This document shows positions 42,632-50,623 of a stretch of DNA of 64,000 bases, piece after piece. Each line of letters starts with the position of its first letter. Positions within the stretch are counted from its first letter, which is position 1. The translations under genes were made by a program, and so were the position numbers. The stretch lies in the NCBI GenBank assembly GCA_035714115.1, contig DASTMO010000078.1:45145-109144 (forward strand), given 5' to 3'. Under the pieces are notes generated by a model that made no database searches, was not told where the DNA came from, and saw only the letters and a program-made list of their open reading frames with translations. Source of the stretch: CAMAVH01 sp035714115 (GTDB lineage Bacteria > Pseudomonadota > Alphaproteobacteria > SMXQ01).

Positions 42632-43990
42632 TCAGCGGCGTTTGGTTGCGGGCGTCTTGCGAGCGGGAGCCTTCTTGGCCGGCGTTTTCTTGGCCGGCGT
42701 TTTCTTGGCCGGCGCCTTCGCGGTTTTCGTCTTCGGCGTCATGCCGTCGAGCCAGTCGGCCAGCGGCTCCCAGCTTTGCGCGCGAGCCTGACGGCCGACG
42801 ATCATCGCCACATGGCCGCTCGGCACCTTGACCGCCGTCGCCTTCGGCAAGGCAGCGGCGAGGGCCGCCGAAGAGGCCAGCGGCACGATCTTGTCCTGCT
42901 GCGGCATCAGCAAAAGCGCCGGCTTGTCGCAGCGCGCAGGATCGATCGTCTCGCCGGCGACGCGCCAGGCGCCGTTCATCGGCGCGTTCTGGCCGTACCA
43001 GCCGACGAGGCATTCGGCGGCGACCTTGGCGGCGAGCGGCACGCCATCGTTCACCCAATCTTCCAGCGCGACGAACAATTCGCCGTTTTCTCCGGCCTGT
43101 TGGCTCTTGGCGAAGGCGCGGTATTTGCGCCCGACCAGATAGGGATCGAGGCTGGCGAACATGGCCTGCAGCAGATCGACGGGAAATTCCGCCAAACTTG
43201 CGAAGGCCGCCGTCAACGTCGCCGCATTGGCGGCATCGAGCGGCGCTTGGATCGGCGCGCCCTCCGCCTGGAAATCCCAGGGCGTCGCCAGCAATGCAAG
43301 CGCCGAGACCTTGTTCGGATGCAGCTGCGCCAAGGCCAAAGCGAGATTGCCGCCCATGCAATAGCCGATCACCGCCAGAGGCTTGCCCGCAGCTTTCGCC
43401 GCTGCGTCGAGCGCGCCCGCCAATCGCCCGGCGATGTAGTCGGTGAGATCGAAGCCGCGCTCGATCTCGCCCGGCGCGTCCCAATCGACCAGCAACGGGC
43501 GATGGCCGCGCGCGGCGAGATAGCGCAGCAAGCTGGTCTTGCCGGTGAGGTCGAGCACATGGCCGCGATTGACCAGCGACGGCACGACGAGAACCGTCGA
43601 ACCCGTATTGCGCGTCCCGTAATCGAGCAGGCGCGTTGTGCCCTCGCGCCAGAGGACCGGCGGCTCTTTCAGCGAGCGGCGATAGGGATGGGCGCGATAG
43701 GCCGAGACGCCGGCGGCGAATTCGAGAAAGCGGTCTTCGCCGGCATGATCGACGGCGGCGGCAAGATCGTCACCGCTTACCGCGCCGAGAGCCTTTTGCA
43801 GCGCTGCCGCCTCGGCGGCGAGCGGCGCCGGCCAGGGAAAGCCGCCGCTGGCGATCAGCGGCAGAGCGGCGCGCAGGCTTGCCCAAGCCGTTCCCGCGCT
43901 CGCCAGATGCAGCGCCAGCGGGCGCGGACCCAGCCGATGCGCTGCCCGGCTGGGCTTTGGGCTTTTCTTCTGTGCGGGACGGCGCGCCAT
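42632..43990 (-). CDS. PHA synthase (PhaC)-like alpha/beta hydrolase with histone-like C-terminal tail
   Basis: 452 residues. PhaC-type features: YRRSLKEPPVLWREGTTRL, PSLVNRGHVLDL, lipase box variant VIGYCMGGNLALALAQL with catalytic Cys, Asp in PQQDKIVPL and His in PSGHVAMIVG. It is shorter than class I synthases (about 600 residues) and could be a divergent synthase or related acyltransferase. Residues 418-452 are PAKKT/PAKKA repeats coded by a 15-bp repeat (42671-42716), much like the DNA-binding tails of PhaF and PhaM. The N-terminus (MARRPAQKKSPKPSR) is also basic. It is encoded just upstream of phaA and divergent from phaR. Confidence 0.78.
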   Translation of the reverse strand: MARRPAQKKSPKPSRAAHRLGPRPLALHLASAGTAWASLRAALPLIASGGFPWPAPLAAEAAALQKALGAVSGDDLAAAVDHAGEDRFLEFAAGVSAYRAHPYRRSLKEPPVLWREGTTRLLDYGTRNTGSTVLVVPSLVNRGHVLDLTGKTSLLRYLAARGHRPLLVDWDAPGEIERGFDLTDYIAGRLAGALDAAAKAAGKPLAVIGYCMGGNLALALAQLHPNKVSALALLATPWDFQAEGAPIQAPLDAANAATLTAAFASLAEFPVDLLQAMFASLDPYLVGRKYRAFAKSQQAGENGELFVALEDWVNDGVPLAAKVAAECLVGWYGQNAPMNGAWRVAGETIDPARCDKPALLLMPQQDKIVPLASSAALAAALPKATAVKVPSGHVAMIVGRQARAQSWEPLADWLDGMTPKTKTAKAPAKKTPAKKTPAKKAPARKTPATKRR

Positions 43991-44270
43991 GGGACGGGAC
44001 AGAACCTGCGAATGGAGGCTGCGACAGCGCCGCGAGACTATGGCCTGCGGCGGCGACGAACCAGAGCTTCAGGGCATCCAGCGCCGCGCCGGACATGGAG
44101 CCGGACAGGACGCCGGTCACGGCAGCCAAATCGGGGGCATCCTGTCCCGGCGACGCGCTTTTTGCGGCAAACGCGAAGGCCGCCTGACGCTCCCAAAGAT
44201 CGAAAAGAGCTTTCGCAAATGCGGCGATTTCGCCGTTTTGGCCGCCTTTTTCGCCCGATTCGTCGCTCAT
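43770..44270 (-). CDS. hypothetical protein overlapping the PhaC-like gene
   Basis: 166 residues. The first 95 or so (44270-43990) use genome-like codons and look real: MSDESGEKGGQNGEIAAFAK, ALFDLWERQAAFAFAAKS and LDALKLWFVAAAGHSL suggest amphipathic helices with Trp residues. The last 73 residues overlap the PhaC-like gene in another frame and are Arg/Gly/Ala-rich, so they may only be a read-through of that overlap. It could be a PhaE- or phasin-like accessory of the synthase, or mark a frameshift joining it to the PhaC-like protein. No family was recognised. Confidence 0.5.
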   Translation of the reverse strand: MSDESGEKGGQNGEIAAFAKALFDLWERQAAFAFAAKSASPGQDAPDLAAVTGVLSGSMSGAALDALKLWFVAAAGHSLAALSQPPFAGSVPSHGAPSRTEEKPKAQPGSASAGSAPAGAASGERGNGLGKPARRSAADRQRRLSLAGAARRRGGSAAKGSRRGKR

Positions 44271-44451
44271 TTGCCAAGTTTATCAGTGTGCCGAGCCATT
44301 CGCCAGGACGATGCCGCGGCGCAGCGAAAGCTTGCGCGATGCAGCATTTTCACGCCATCTTGAAGGCTGTTCGACCGGGGAAGCGTCCAGAGAGCCCGCG
44401 CCGGTCCCAGGTTTCACTCTGTGATTTCACGCAGCGCCCGAGGACGATCCC
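44271..44451. promoter_or_regulatory. divergent promoter region of phaR and the PHA operon
   Basis: 181 bases between divergent starts. Around 44330-44347 it holds CTTGCGCGATGCAGCA, combining TTGC and GCAG half-sites of the kind reported for PhaR operators in other alphaproteobacteria. PhaR autoregulation and repression of the PHA genes from here is plausible but not shown by the sequence alone. Confidence 0.4.
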
Positions 44452-45045
44452 ATGACCGACACCCCCGGCACGGACAGCCCCGTCATCACCATCAAGAAAT
44501 ACGCCAACCGCCGTCTCTACAATACGGCGACATCGAGCTACGTCACGCTCGAGCATCTGGCGCAAATGGTGAAAGAGGGCGTCGACTTCGTGGTGCTCGA
44601 CGCCAAGACCAACGAAGACCTCACCCGCCAGGTGCTGACGCAGATCATCATCGAGGAAGAGGCCAAGGGCGAGAATCTGCTGCCGATCAAATTCCTGCGC
44701 CAGATGATCGGCCTTTACGGCCACGGCATGCAGGGTCTGGTGCCGCGCTATCTCGACCTCAGCATGGAATCCTTCTCGCGCAACCAGCAGCAGATCCGCA
44801 GCTATATGGAAGAGACCTTCTCCGGCCTCTTTCCGTTCGGCGACAAGCTGAACGAAATGGGCAAACGCAACATGGCGATGTTCGAAGACGCCATGAAGAT
44901 GTTCTCGCCCTTTCCGGCCGCGCAAGGCGGCGCGACCCGCCCGGCGGACGACGGCGAGGGTGAATCGGCCGAGATCCGCGATCTCAAGGCCAAGCTGGAC
45001 ACGCTGCAGAACCAGCTCGATCAGCTGCTGCGCGCCAAGAAATAG
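44452..45045 (+). CDS. phaR: polyhydroxyalkanoate synthesis regulator PhaR
   Basis: 197 residues. The N-terminal ITIKKYANRRLYNTATSSYVTLEHLAQMV (read in pieces) is the PhaR DNA-binding domain, followed by two PHB-accumulation regulatory segments (NLLPIKFLRQMIGLYG) and a C-terminal coiled coil (IRDLKAKLDTLQNQLDQLL). PhaR binds PHB granules and represses phasin and synthesis genes until polymer is made. It is divergent from the PHA operon. Confidence 0.95.
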   Translation: MTDTPGTDSPVITIKKYANRRLYNTATSSYVTLEHLAQMVKEGVDFVVLDAKTNEDLTRQVLTQIIIEEEAKGENLLPIKFLRQMIGLYGHGMQGLVPRYLDLSMESFSRNQQQIRSYMEETFSGLFPFGDKLNEMGKRNMAMFEDAMKMFSPFPAAQGGATRPADDGEGESAEIRDLKAKLDTLQNQLDQLLRAKK

Positions 45046-45060
45046 CGAACCAATGAAAGA

Positions 45061-47040
45061 TCAGGCGCGTACGCGCGTCTGATCGTCGGCCTGCAGATCG
45101 TCGCCGAGCTTGTCCTCGGCGGCGAAGGATTTGTGCAGGCGCGCCGCGGGGAAGCGCAACGTCACCGTGGTGCCGCCCCCCGGAACGCTGGCGATCTGCA
45201 ACTTGCCGCCATGCAGTTCGATGAGATGCTTGGTCAGCGGCAGGCCGAGGCCGGTGCCTTCGTATTTGCGACTCAGCCGGCTGTCGATCTGGCGGAACGG
45301 CTCGAGAGCCGTGACGATTTCGTCGGCGGTCATGCCGATGCCGCTGTCTTTGACGATGAACAGCAGATCGCCCGCCCCCTCGGCATCGGCCGCATCAAGC
45401 ATCGCGGTGAGTGAGACGCGCCCGCCCGCTTCGGTAAATTTGAAGGCGTTGGCCAGGATGTTGATCAGAATTTGCTTCACGCGGCGCTTGTCGCCGTAAA
45501 GATACGGCAGACTCGCCGGCACCGAGACATCGAGCGACGCTCTCGTCTTGCCTTCATGTGCGCCGACCATGCGCAGGCTGTCGGCGACGATGTCGGCAGG
45601 GCGGATGTAATCCTCCAGCAGCGTCATGCGGCCGGCCTCGGCCTTCGACAGATCAAGGATGTCGTTGATCAGGCTCAAGAGATGCTTGCCGCTGTCCTCG
45701 ATATGTTTGACATATTCGAGCACGCGCTCGTCAACCTGGCCGAAGGCGCCCGAGCCGATCACCTCGGAAAAGCCGATGACGGCATTGAGCGGCGTACGCA
45801 GCTCATGGCTCATGGCGGCGAGGAAGGCGGACTTCGCGCGGTTGGCGTTGTCGGCCAGATCCTTGGCCGCGCGCAACTCGTCGAGCGCGCGCTTGCGGTC
45901 GGTCGTGTCGCGAAGATTGGCGATGATGCCGCCGATACCGGGATCGCCCTGAAGGTTGCAACAGGTGATCTCGAAGACGCGCCATTGCCCGTCTTCGTGA
46001 CGCAGCTGAACTTCCGCCGTCATGTTGATTCCCTGCTCCTCCTGCACGCGCGCGAGGAATCCGTAGAACGCGCCGAGCTCCGCCGGCGGCATGAACTCGT
46101 CCATCCGCCGGCCGATCAGCCACGTCGGCGCGTAACCGAGAATGCGCTTGGTGGTTTCGCTGCAATAGGCGAACTGGCCGCGACCGTCGATGATGGTGAT
46201 GACGTCGGAGCTGTTGCGGATCAGCGAACGATGGCGGCGGGTGTTGAGCTCGAGGCTGCGCGCTGCGAGGGCGCTCGTCACCGACAGGCGGCGGTCGGCG
46301 ATCACCGTCACCAAGCCGAGCAGCAGGATTAGGAACGTCGCCCCGGCGATCGCCACGGCGAGATATTGCGGCGCCAGATCCTTGCCCAGCGTGAACAGCG
46401 GTGTGCGCAAGGCGGGATGGTATTGCGCGGCGGCCATGCCGACGTAGTGCATGCCCGAAATGGCCACGGCCATCACCGCCGCGCTGAGCAGCTTTTGCCA
46501 ATAGACATGGATGTTGAACGCCAGCCACAGCGCCGCCGTAGCTGCACCGACGGCGATGACGACCGACGCCGAGAACAGGATCGGCTCGTAGTCGATCACC
46601 GCGTCCATGATCATCGCGGCCATGCCGATGTAATGCATGGCTGCGATGCCGAAGCCCATGAACAGCCCGGCGGCGGCGAGACGCATGCGGCCGTTCGCGC
46701 CCGAGCCGGCCCCCGAACCGATGCCCAAACCGACAATGGCGAAGCCAGCCCCGGCGGCGAGCACGGCGACGACCAGCGACAAGACGGTCAGCGCGATGTC
46801 GTAGCGCACCGGCACAGTCATGTGGAAGGCCAGCATGGCGACGAGATGCATCGACCAGACGCCGCCGCCCATCGACGCGGCCGCGAGAACAAGCCACCAC
46901 AGACGCGCGCGGCCGCGCGCGTCGCGCAGCCGGCCGGCGACATCGAGCGACACGAACGAAGCGAAAGCCGCGATCGCGATCGACAACGCGACCAGCGTCA
47001 CATCGTGGCTTCCGGTCAGATGATTATGGACGTGCGGCAA
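45061..47040 (-). CDS. MHYT-PAS hybrid membrane sensor histidine kinase
   Basis: 659 residues. Seven hydrophobic segments with three MHYT-type repeats (WSMHLVAMLAF, AAMHYIGMAAM, GMHYVGMAAAQYH), then a PAS domain at about 270-385 (SSDVITIIDGRGQFAYCS), HisKA with phospho-His in AAMSHELRTPLNAVIGF, and HATPase (NILANAFKFTEAGG, KDSGIGMTADE, GTGLGLPL). MHYT domains are thought to bind copper and sense oxygen, CO or NO. The start is TTG at 47040 with GGGGGAG upstream. No response regulator is adjacent. Confidence 0.9.
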   Translation of the reverse strand: MPHVHNHLTGSHDVTLVALSIAIAAFASFVSLDVAGRLRDARGRARLWWLVLAAASMGGGVWSMHLVAMLAFHMTVPVRYDIALTVLSLVVAVLAAGAGFAIVGLGIGSGAGSGANGRMRLAAAGLFMGFGIAAMHYIGMAAMIMDAVIDYEPILFSASVVIAVGAATAALWLAFNIHVYWQKLLSAAVMAVAISGMHYVGMAAAQYHPALRTPLFTLGKDLAPQYLAVAIAGATFLILLLGLVTVIADRRLSVTSALAARSLELNTRRHRSLIRNSSDVITIIDGRGQFAYCSETTKRILGYAPTWLIGRRMDEFMPPAELGAFYGFLARVQEEQGINMTAEVQLRHEDGQWRVFEITCCNLQGDPGIGGIIANLRDTTDRKRALDELRAAKDLADNANRAKSAFLAAMSHELRTPLNAVIGFSEVIGSGAFGQVDERVLEYVKHIEDSGKHLLSLINDILDLSKAEAGRMTLLEDYIRPADIVADSLRMVGAHEGKTRASLDVSVPASLPYLYGDKRRVKQILINILANAFKFTEAGGRVSLTAMLDAADAEGAGDLLFIVKDSGIGMTADEIVTALEPFRQIDSRLSRKYEGTGLGLPLTKHLIELHGGKLQIASVPGGGTTVTLRFPAARLHKSFAAEDKLGDDLQADDQTRVRA

Positions 47041-47118
47041 GAACGAAAGGACTCCCCCTAGCGGCGCCGGACGGCGCGCGCAAATCGGAGAACCAGCATA
47101 GTCGTGCCGGTTTAACCG

Positions 47119-47135
47119 TATCTTAAAATAAGATA
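47119..47135. promoter_or_regulatory. AT-rich inverted repeat upstream of the MHYT kinase
   Basis: TATCTTA (47119-47125), AAA, TAAGATA (47129-47135): perfect 7-base arms. It lies about 80 bases upstream of the kinase start and 41 bases after the aminotransferase stop, so it may be an operator for the kinase or part of a promoter. Confidence 0.35.
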
Positions 47136-47175
47136 AGGAAGATTTTCTTGCTTGCTCAGTGACTTAGTCTGAGCG

Positions 47176-48603
47176 TTAAGGAACCGCCCGCAAAGCTTCG
47201 CTCAAAATGCCGAAGAGTTCGGCGATTTGCGCCGCACTCACGATGAGCGGCGGCGACAATGCGATGATGTCGCCGGTGACGCGGATCAGTAGGCCGCGCT
47301 TCTGGCATTCGAGGAACACCTCGTAGGCGCGCGCGCCAGGCGCGCCCGGGCGCGGCGCGAGCTCGATGCCGGCGACCAAGCCGATATTGCGAATGTCGAT
47401 GACGTTGGGCAGGCCTTTGAGCGCATGCGCCGCCTCTTCCCACGGCGCCGAAAGATCGGCGGCGCGCTGGAAAAGATTGTCGCGCTCATAGATGTCGAGC
47501 GTCGCGAGCGCCGCGGCGCAGGCCAGCGGATGGGCCGAATAGGTGTAGCCGTGGAACAGCTCGATGACGTTCTCCGGCCCGTTCATGAAGGCGTCATAGA
47601 TGCCCTTGCGCACCATCACGCCGCCCATCGGCACGGCGCCGTTGGTGATGCCCTTGGCCATCGTCATCAGATCGGGAACGACGCCGAAATAATCGGCAGC
47701 GAAGGGCGCTCCGAGACGGCCGAAGCCGGTGATGACCTCGTCGAAGATCAAGAGGATGCCGTGCTTGTCGCAAATCGCGCGCAGCTTCTCGAGATAGCCC
47801 TGCGGCGGCACCAGTACGCCGGTCGAGCCGGCCATCGGCTCGACGATGACGGCGGCGATCGTCGAAGCGTCGTGCAGCGTCACCAGCGCTTCGAGATTGT
47901 CGGCGAGATGCGCGCCCCATGCCGGCTGGCCGCGCGAGAAGGCATTGTGCTCGAGGTTATGCGTGTGCGGCAGATGGTCGACGCCGTTGAGCATGTTGCC
48001 GAACTGCTTGCGGTTGCCGACGATGCCGCCGACCGAGATGCCGCCGAAGTTCACGCCGTGATAGCCGCGCTCGCGGCCGATCAGGCGCGTGCGCGAGCCT
48101 TCGCCGCGCAGCTTATGGTAGGCGAGCGCGATCTTCAGCGCCGTCTCGACCGATTCGGAGCCCGAATTGGTGAAGAACACATGATCCAAATCGCCCGGCG
48201 CCATGCCGGCGAGACGGCTCGCCAGCTCGAAGGCCTTCGGATGGCTCATCTGGAAGGCGGTGGCGTAATCCATCTCGCGCGCCTGCTCGGCGATGGCGTC
48301 GGCGATCTCGTCGCGGCAATGGCCGGCGTTGACGCACCACAGGCCGGCGCTGCCGTCGAGCAGCTTGCGTCCGTCGGTCAGCTCGTAATGCATGTCCTTG
48401 GCTTTGGCGATCAGGCGCGGCGCCGCCTTGAACTGGCGGTTCGGCGTGAATGGCACCCAATAGGCCTCGAGATCGTTGCGCGCCGTGGCGCTCTGGTTCG
48501 CCGAGCGGGCCGTGTTCGCGGCAATCGTTTTTTTACGGGACGCCGTCCCATTTTCGGCGCCGCTTTTGCGGGTCGCGGGCTTATCGGTCGTGCCGCCGGT
48601 CAT
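47176..48603 (-). CDS. class III aminotransferase (omega-amino acid:pyruvate type)
   Basis: 475 residues. PLP fold III motifs: FFTNSGSESVETALKIA, GYHGVNFGGISVGG, LLIFDEVITGFGRLG and the Schiff-base Lys in TMAKGITNGAVPMGG. Similar enzymes transaminate beta-alanine, putrescine or other omega-amines with pyruvate. The first 45 residues are a low-complexity Lys/Ala/Thr/Ser extension before LEAYWVPFTPNRQF, where the family normally begins. The start could therefore be internal, though no strong ribosome site marks one. Confidence 0.88.
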   Translation of the reverse strand: MTGGTTDKPATRKSGAENGTASRKKTIAANTARSANQSATARNDLEAYWVPFTPNRQFKAAPRLIAKAKDMHYELTDGRKLLDGSAGLWCVNAGHCRDEIADAIAEQAREMDYATAFQMSHPKAFELASRLAGMAPGDLDHVFFTNSGSESVETALKIALAYHKLRGEGSRTRLIGRERGYHGVNFGGISVGGIVGNRKQFGNMLNGVDHLPHTHNLEHNAFSRGQPAWGAHLADNLEALVTLHDASTIAAVIVEPMAGSTGVLVPPQGYLEKLRAICDKHGILLIFDEVITGFGRLGAPFAADYFGVVPDLMTMAKGITNGAVPMGGVMVRKGIYDAFMNGPENVIELFHGYTYSAHPLACAAALATLDIYERDNLFQRAADLSAPWEEAAHALKGLPNVIDIRNIGLVAGIELAPRPGAPGARAYEVFLECQKRGLLIRVTGDIIALSPPLIVSAAQIAELFGILSEALRAVP

Positions 48604-48915
48604 GGCTCGGCTCCCTTTTGAACTCGAAGACGCTTGTTATCGTTCAAGATTACACCCCGCCTGGACGATCCGGCACCCGGCGAGTGCGAAACGGTCGCTG
48701 CGGAGCGCAAAACGGGCGACGGCCTTATGGAGCCCAGAGCCTTGGCGGATCACGCGAATCGGCCGCTATTTGGTTAATTTAACCGTGACTCTACGCCTTT
48801 TAACATATTGTAAACACTACATTTTTCCCATTGCCTCGCAAAATGGACAGCGCTACAAATCAACAAAAGCCGCTAAAATTTTAGCTAAAGCTGACGGATA
48901 CATCGGACCCGCAAC
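48604..48915. other. 312-base non-coding region
   Basis: No convincing gene. The left half carries the aminotransferase promoter. The right half, from about 48770, is AT-rich and contains a GGTTAA-T-TTAACC palindrome (48772-48784) and a further TTTTAAC at 48798-48804; TTAA/TTAAC spacing only loosely resembles CtrA sites. It probably holds the promoter of the small gene starting at 48916. Confidence 0.5.
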
Positions 48916-49299
48916 GTGCAGATCGGCGCCAGCGCCATAACCCCTTACGGGATGCAGTCCAGCGCGACGACAGCGATGTCGGCGCAGGCGGGCGCGCGTG
49001 CCTATGCGGAAATGACGCCGGTCGCGCCGGTCAGCGAGATTCTGCGCGGCCAGCGCGGCGAAGCTTGGATCGACGCGTCTTGGACCGAAGCGCCCGAGCG
49101 CCCAGCCCAGATCGATCCTTACGAGACCGGCGAAACCGACGGCGCCGTGGCCTTCGCCGCCCAGACCCTGGGCCAGACGGCCGAGCCGCACTATGCCGCC
49201 CCGGCGGCCCATCAGGTCGGCTGCGCCGCCTATCGCGCGGCGCAAGGCGGCCAAGGCGAATTCCGCCGCGGCGACATGGGCATCGACCTGGTCGCCTAA
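48916..49299 (+). CDS. hypothetical protein, 127 residues
   Basis: Starts with GTG (MQIGASAITPYGMQSSATTA). It has no signal peptide and no membrane helix; it is rich in Ala, Gln and Gly with GAVAFAAQTLGQ and ending RRGDMGIDLVA. Codon use resembles the surrounding genes. Its AT-rich upstream region and separation from neighbours suggest its own promoter. No family is recognised. Confidence 0.6.
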   Translation: MQIGASAITPYGMQSSATTAMSAQAGARAYAEMTPVAPVSEILRGQRGEAWIDASWTEAPERPAQIDPYETGETDGAVAFAAQTLGQTAEPHYAAPAAHQVGCAAYRAAQGGQGEFRRGDMGIDLVA

Positions 49300-49417
49300 G
49301 GGCGCCACAGGCAGTCCGCTGCCTTGCAAAAACCCTTCCTGGACAGTAATTTAGTCGGCAATTCATCCCGGCGCCGGCGCGGCTCATGCGTCGCCAAAGC
49401 CAATCTCGCAGGCTGCG

Positions 49418-50620
49418 ATGGACGCCGACGCGCGCGCTCCCCATTCCCTTAAAGTGCTTCACGTCATCACCGGCCTCAACACGGGCGGCGCGGAGATGAT
49501 GCTGACCAAGCTGCTGGCGCGCCTGCCGCAGACGCAGACGCGCCATGTGGTCGTCTCTCTGACCGGCGGCGGACCGCTAGCCGACCGCATCGCCGGTTAT
49601 GGCATCCCGGTGATCTTTCTCGGATTGAATGCCACCGGCTTTCTCGCCAAGGCGAAGGCCGCGTTCGGCGGCCTGCGTCAGCTGCGCCGCCTGATCGCCA
49701 AGGAGAAGCCCGACATCGTCCAAGCCTGGATGTATCACGCCAACCTGTTCGCCGGCGTCGCCTCCCTCGGCTTGTCGGCCGTGATCTGGGGCATCCGCCA
49801 GAGCGACCTCGATCCTGCCGTCAGCAAACGCTCGACCATCCGTGTCGCCAAGCTCGGCGGTTTCCTCTCGCGCGCCTTGAGCGATTCGATCCTCTGCTGC
49901 TCGGAAGTCGCGCGCGTCGTGCATGAACGCATCGGCTATGATCCAGGCCGCATGGTGGTGATTCCCAACGGTTTCGATCTCGCCGAATTCAAGCCAGACG
50001 CGGCGGCGCGCGCCGCCGTGCGCCGCGAGATCGGCCTCGGCGACGACATTCCCCTCATCGGGCTGATCGCCCGCTTCGATTCGCAGAAAGACCACCGCAA
50101 TTTTCTCGCCGCCGCGGCCGAGGTCAGCCGCGCGCTGCCGCAAGCGCGCTTCCTGCTGTGCGGCGGCGGCATCGACGCGCAGAACAAGACGCTGGCGAAC
50201 TGGATTTCCGAGTTCGGCCTCGATGGCCGCTGCCACATGCTGGGCGCGCGCGCCGACATGCCGGCGGTGACCGCCGCGCTCGACGTCGCAGTTTCCGCGT
50301 CAGCCTTCGGCGAAGGTTTTCCCAACGTGCTCGGCGAAGCGATGGCCTGCGGTGTGCCCTGCGTCGCCACGGACGTCGGCGATTCGCGCCTCATCGTGCG
50401 CGAAACGGGGCGCATCGTGGCGCCGCGCGAGCCTGAAGCGTTGGCCGACGCCATCGCGAGCATCCTGCGCCTGCCGGCCGCCGACCGTGCCGCGCTCGGC
50501 GCCGCCGCGCGCCAACGCATCGCCCAGCATTTCGAGATCGGCGTGATCGCCGAGCGCTATCTCGCGCTTTACCGCGACACTCTCGCGGCAAAAGCGCCAG
50601 CCGAACGCATGGGAGCCTGA
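49418..50620 (+). CDS. GT4-family glycosyltransferase
   Basis: 400 residues with a two-domain GT-B layout: VLHVITGLNTGGAEMMLTKLLARL at the N-terminus and the C-terminal nucleotide-sugar site SASAFGEGFPNVLGEAMACGVPCVATDVGD. It should transfer a sugar in surface polysaccharide synthesis. It is the first gene of a four-gene run (GT4, AsnB-like, methyltransferase, GT4) with gaps of 3 bp or overlaps. Confidence 0.9.
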   Translation: MDADARAPHSLKVLHVITGLNTGGAEMMLTKLLARLPQTQTRHVVVSLTGGGPLADRIAGYGIPVIFLGLNATGFLAKAKAAFGGLRQLRRLIAKEKPDIVQAWMYHANLFAGVASLGLSAVIWGIRQSDLDPAVSKRSTIRVAKLGGFLSRALSDSILCCSEVARVVHERIGYDPGRMVVIPNGFDLAEFKPDAAARAAVRREIGLGDDIPLIGLIARFDSQKDHRNFLAAAAEVSRALPQARFLLCGGGIDAQNKTLANWISEFGLDGRCHMLGARADMPAVTAALDVAVSASAFGEGFPNVLGEAMACGVPCVATDVGDSRLIVRETGRIVAPREPEALADAIASILRLPAADRAALGAAARQRIAQHFEIGVIAERYLALYRDTLAAKAPAERMGA

Positions 50621-50623
50621 CCC

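Noticed and set aside
42599..44455. 618-residue open frame opposite the PhaC-like gene
   Set aside because: Arg-rich antisense product without recognisable motifs; sense frame has the GYCMGG box.
48476..48940. 154-residue plus-strand frame over the aminotransferase start and the following gap
   Set aside because: It runs antisense through the aminotransferase and through AT-rich promoter DNA with poor codon use.
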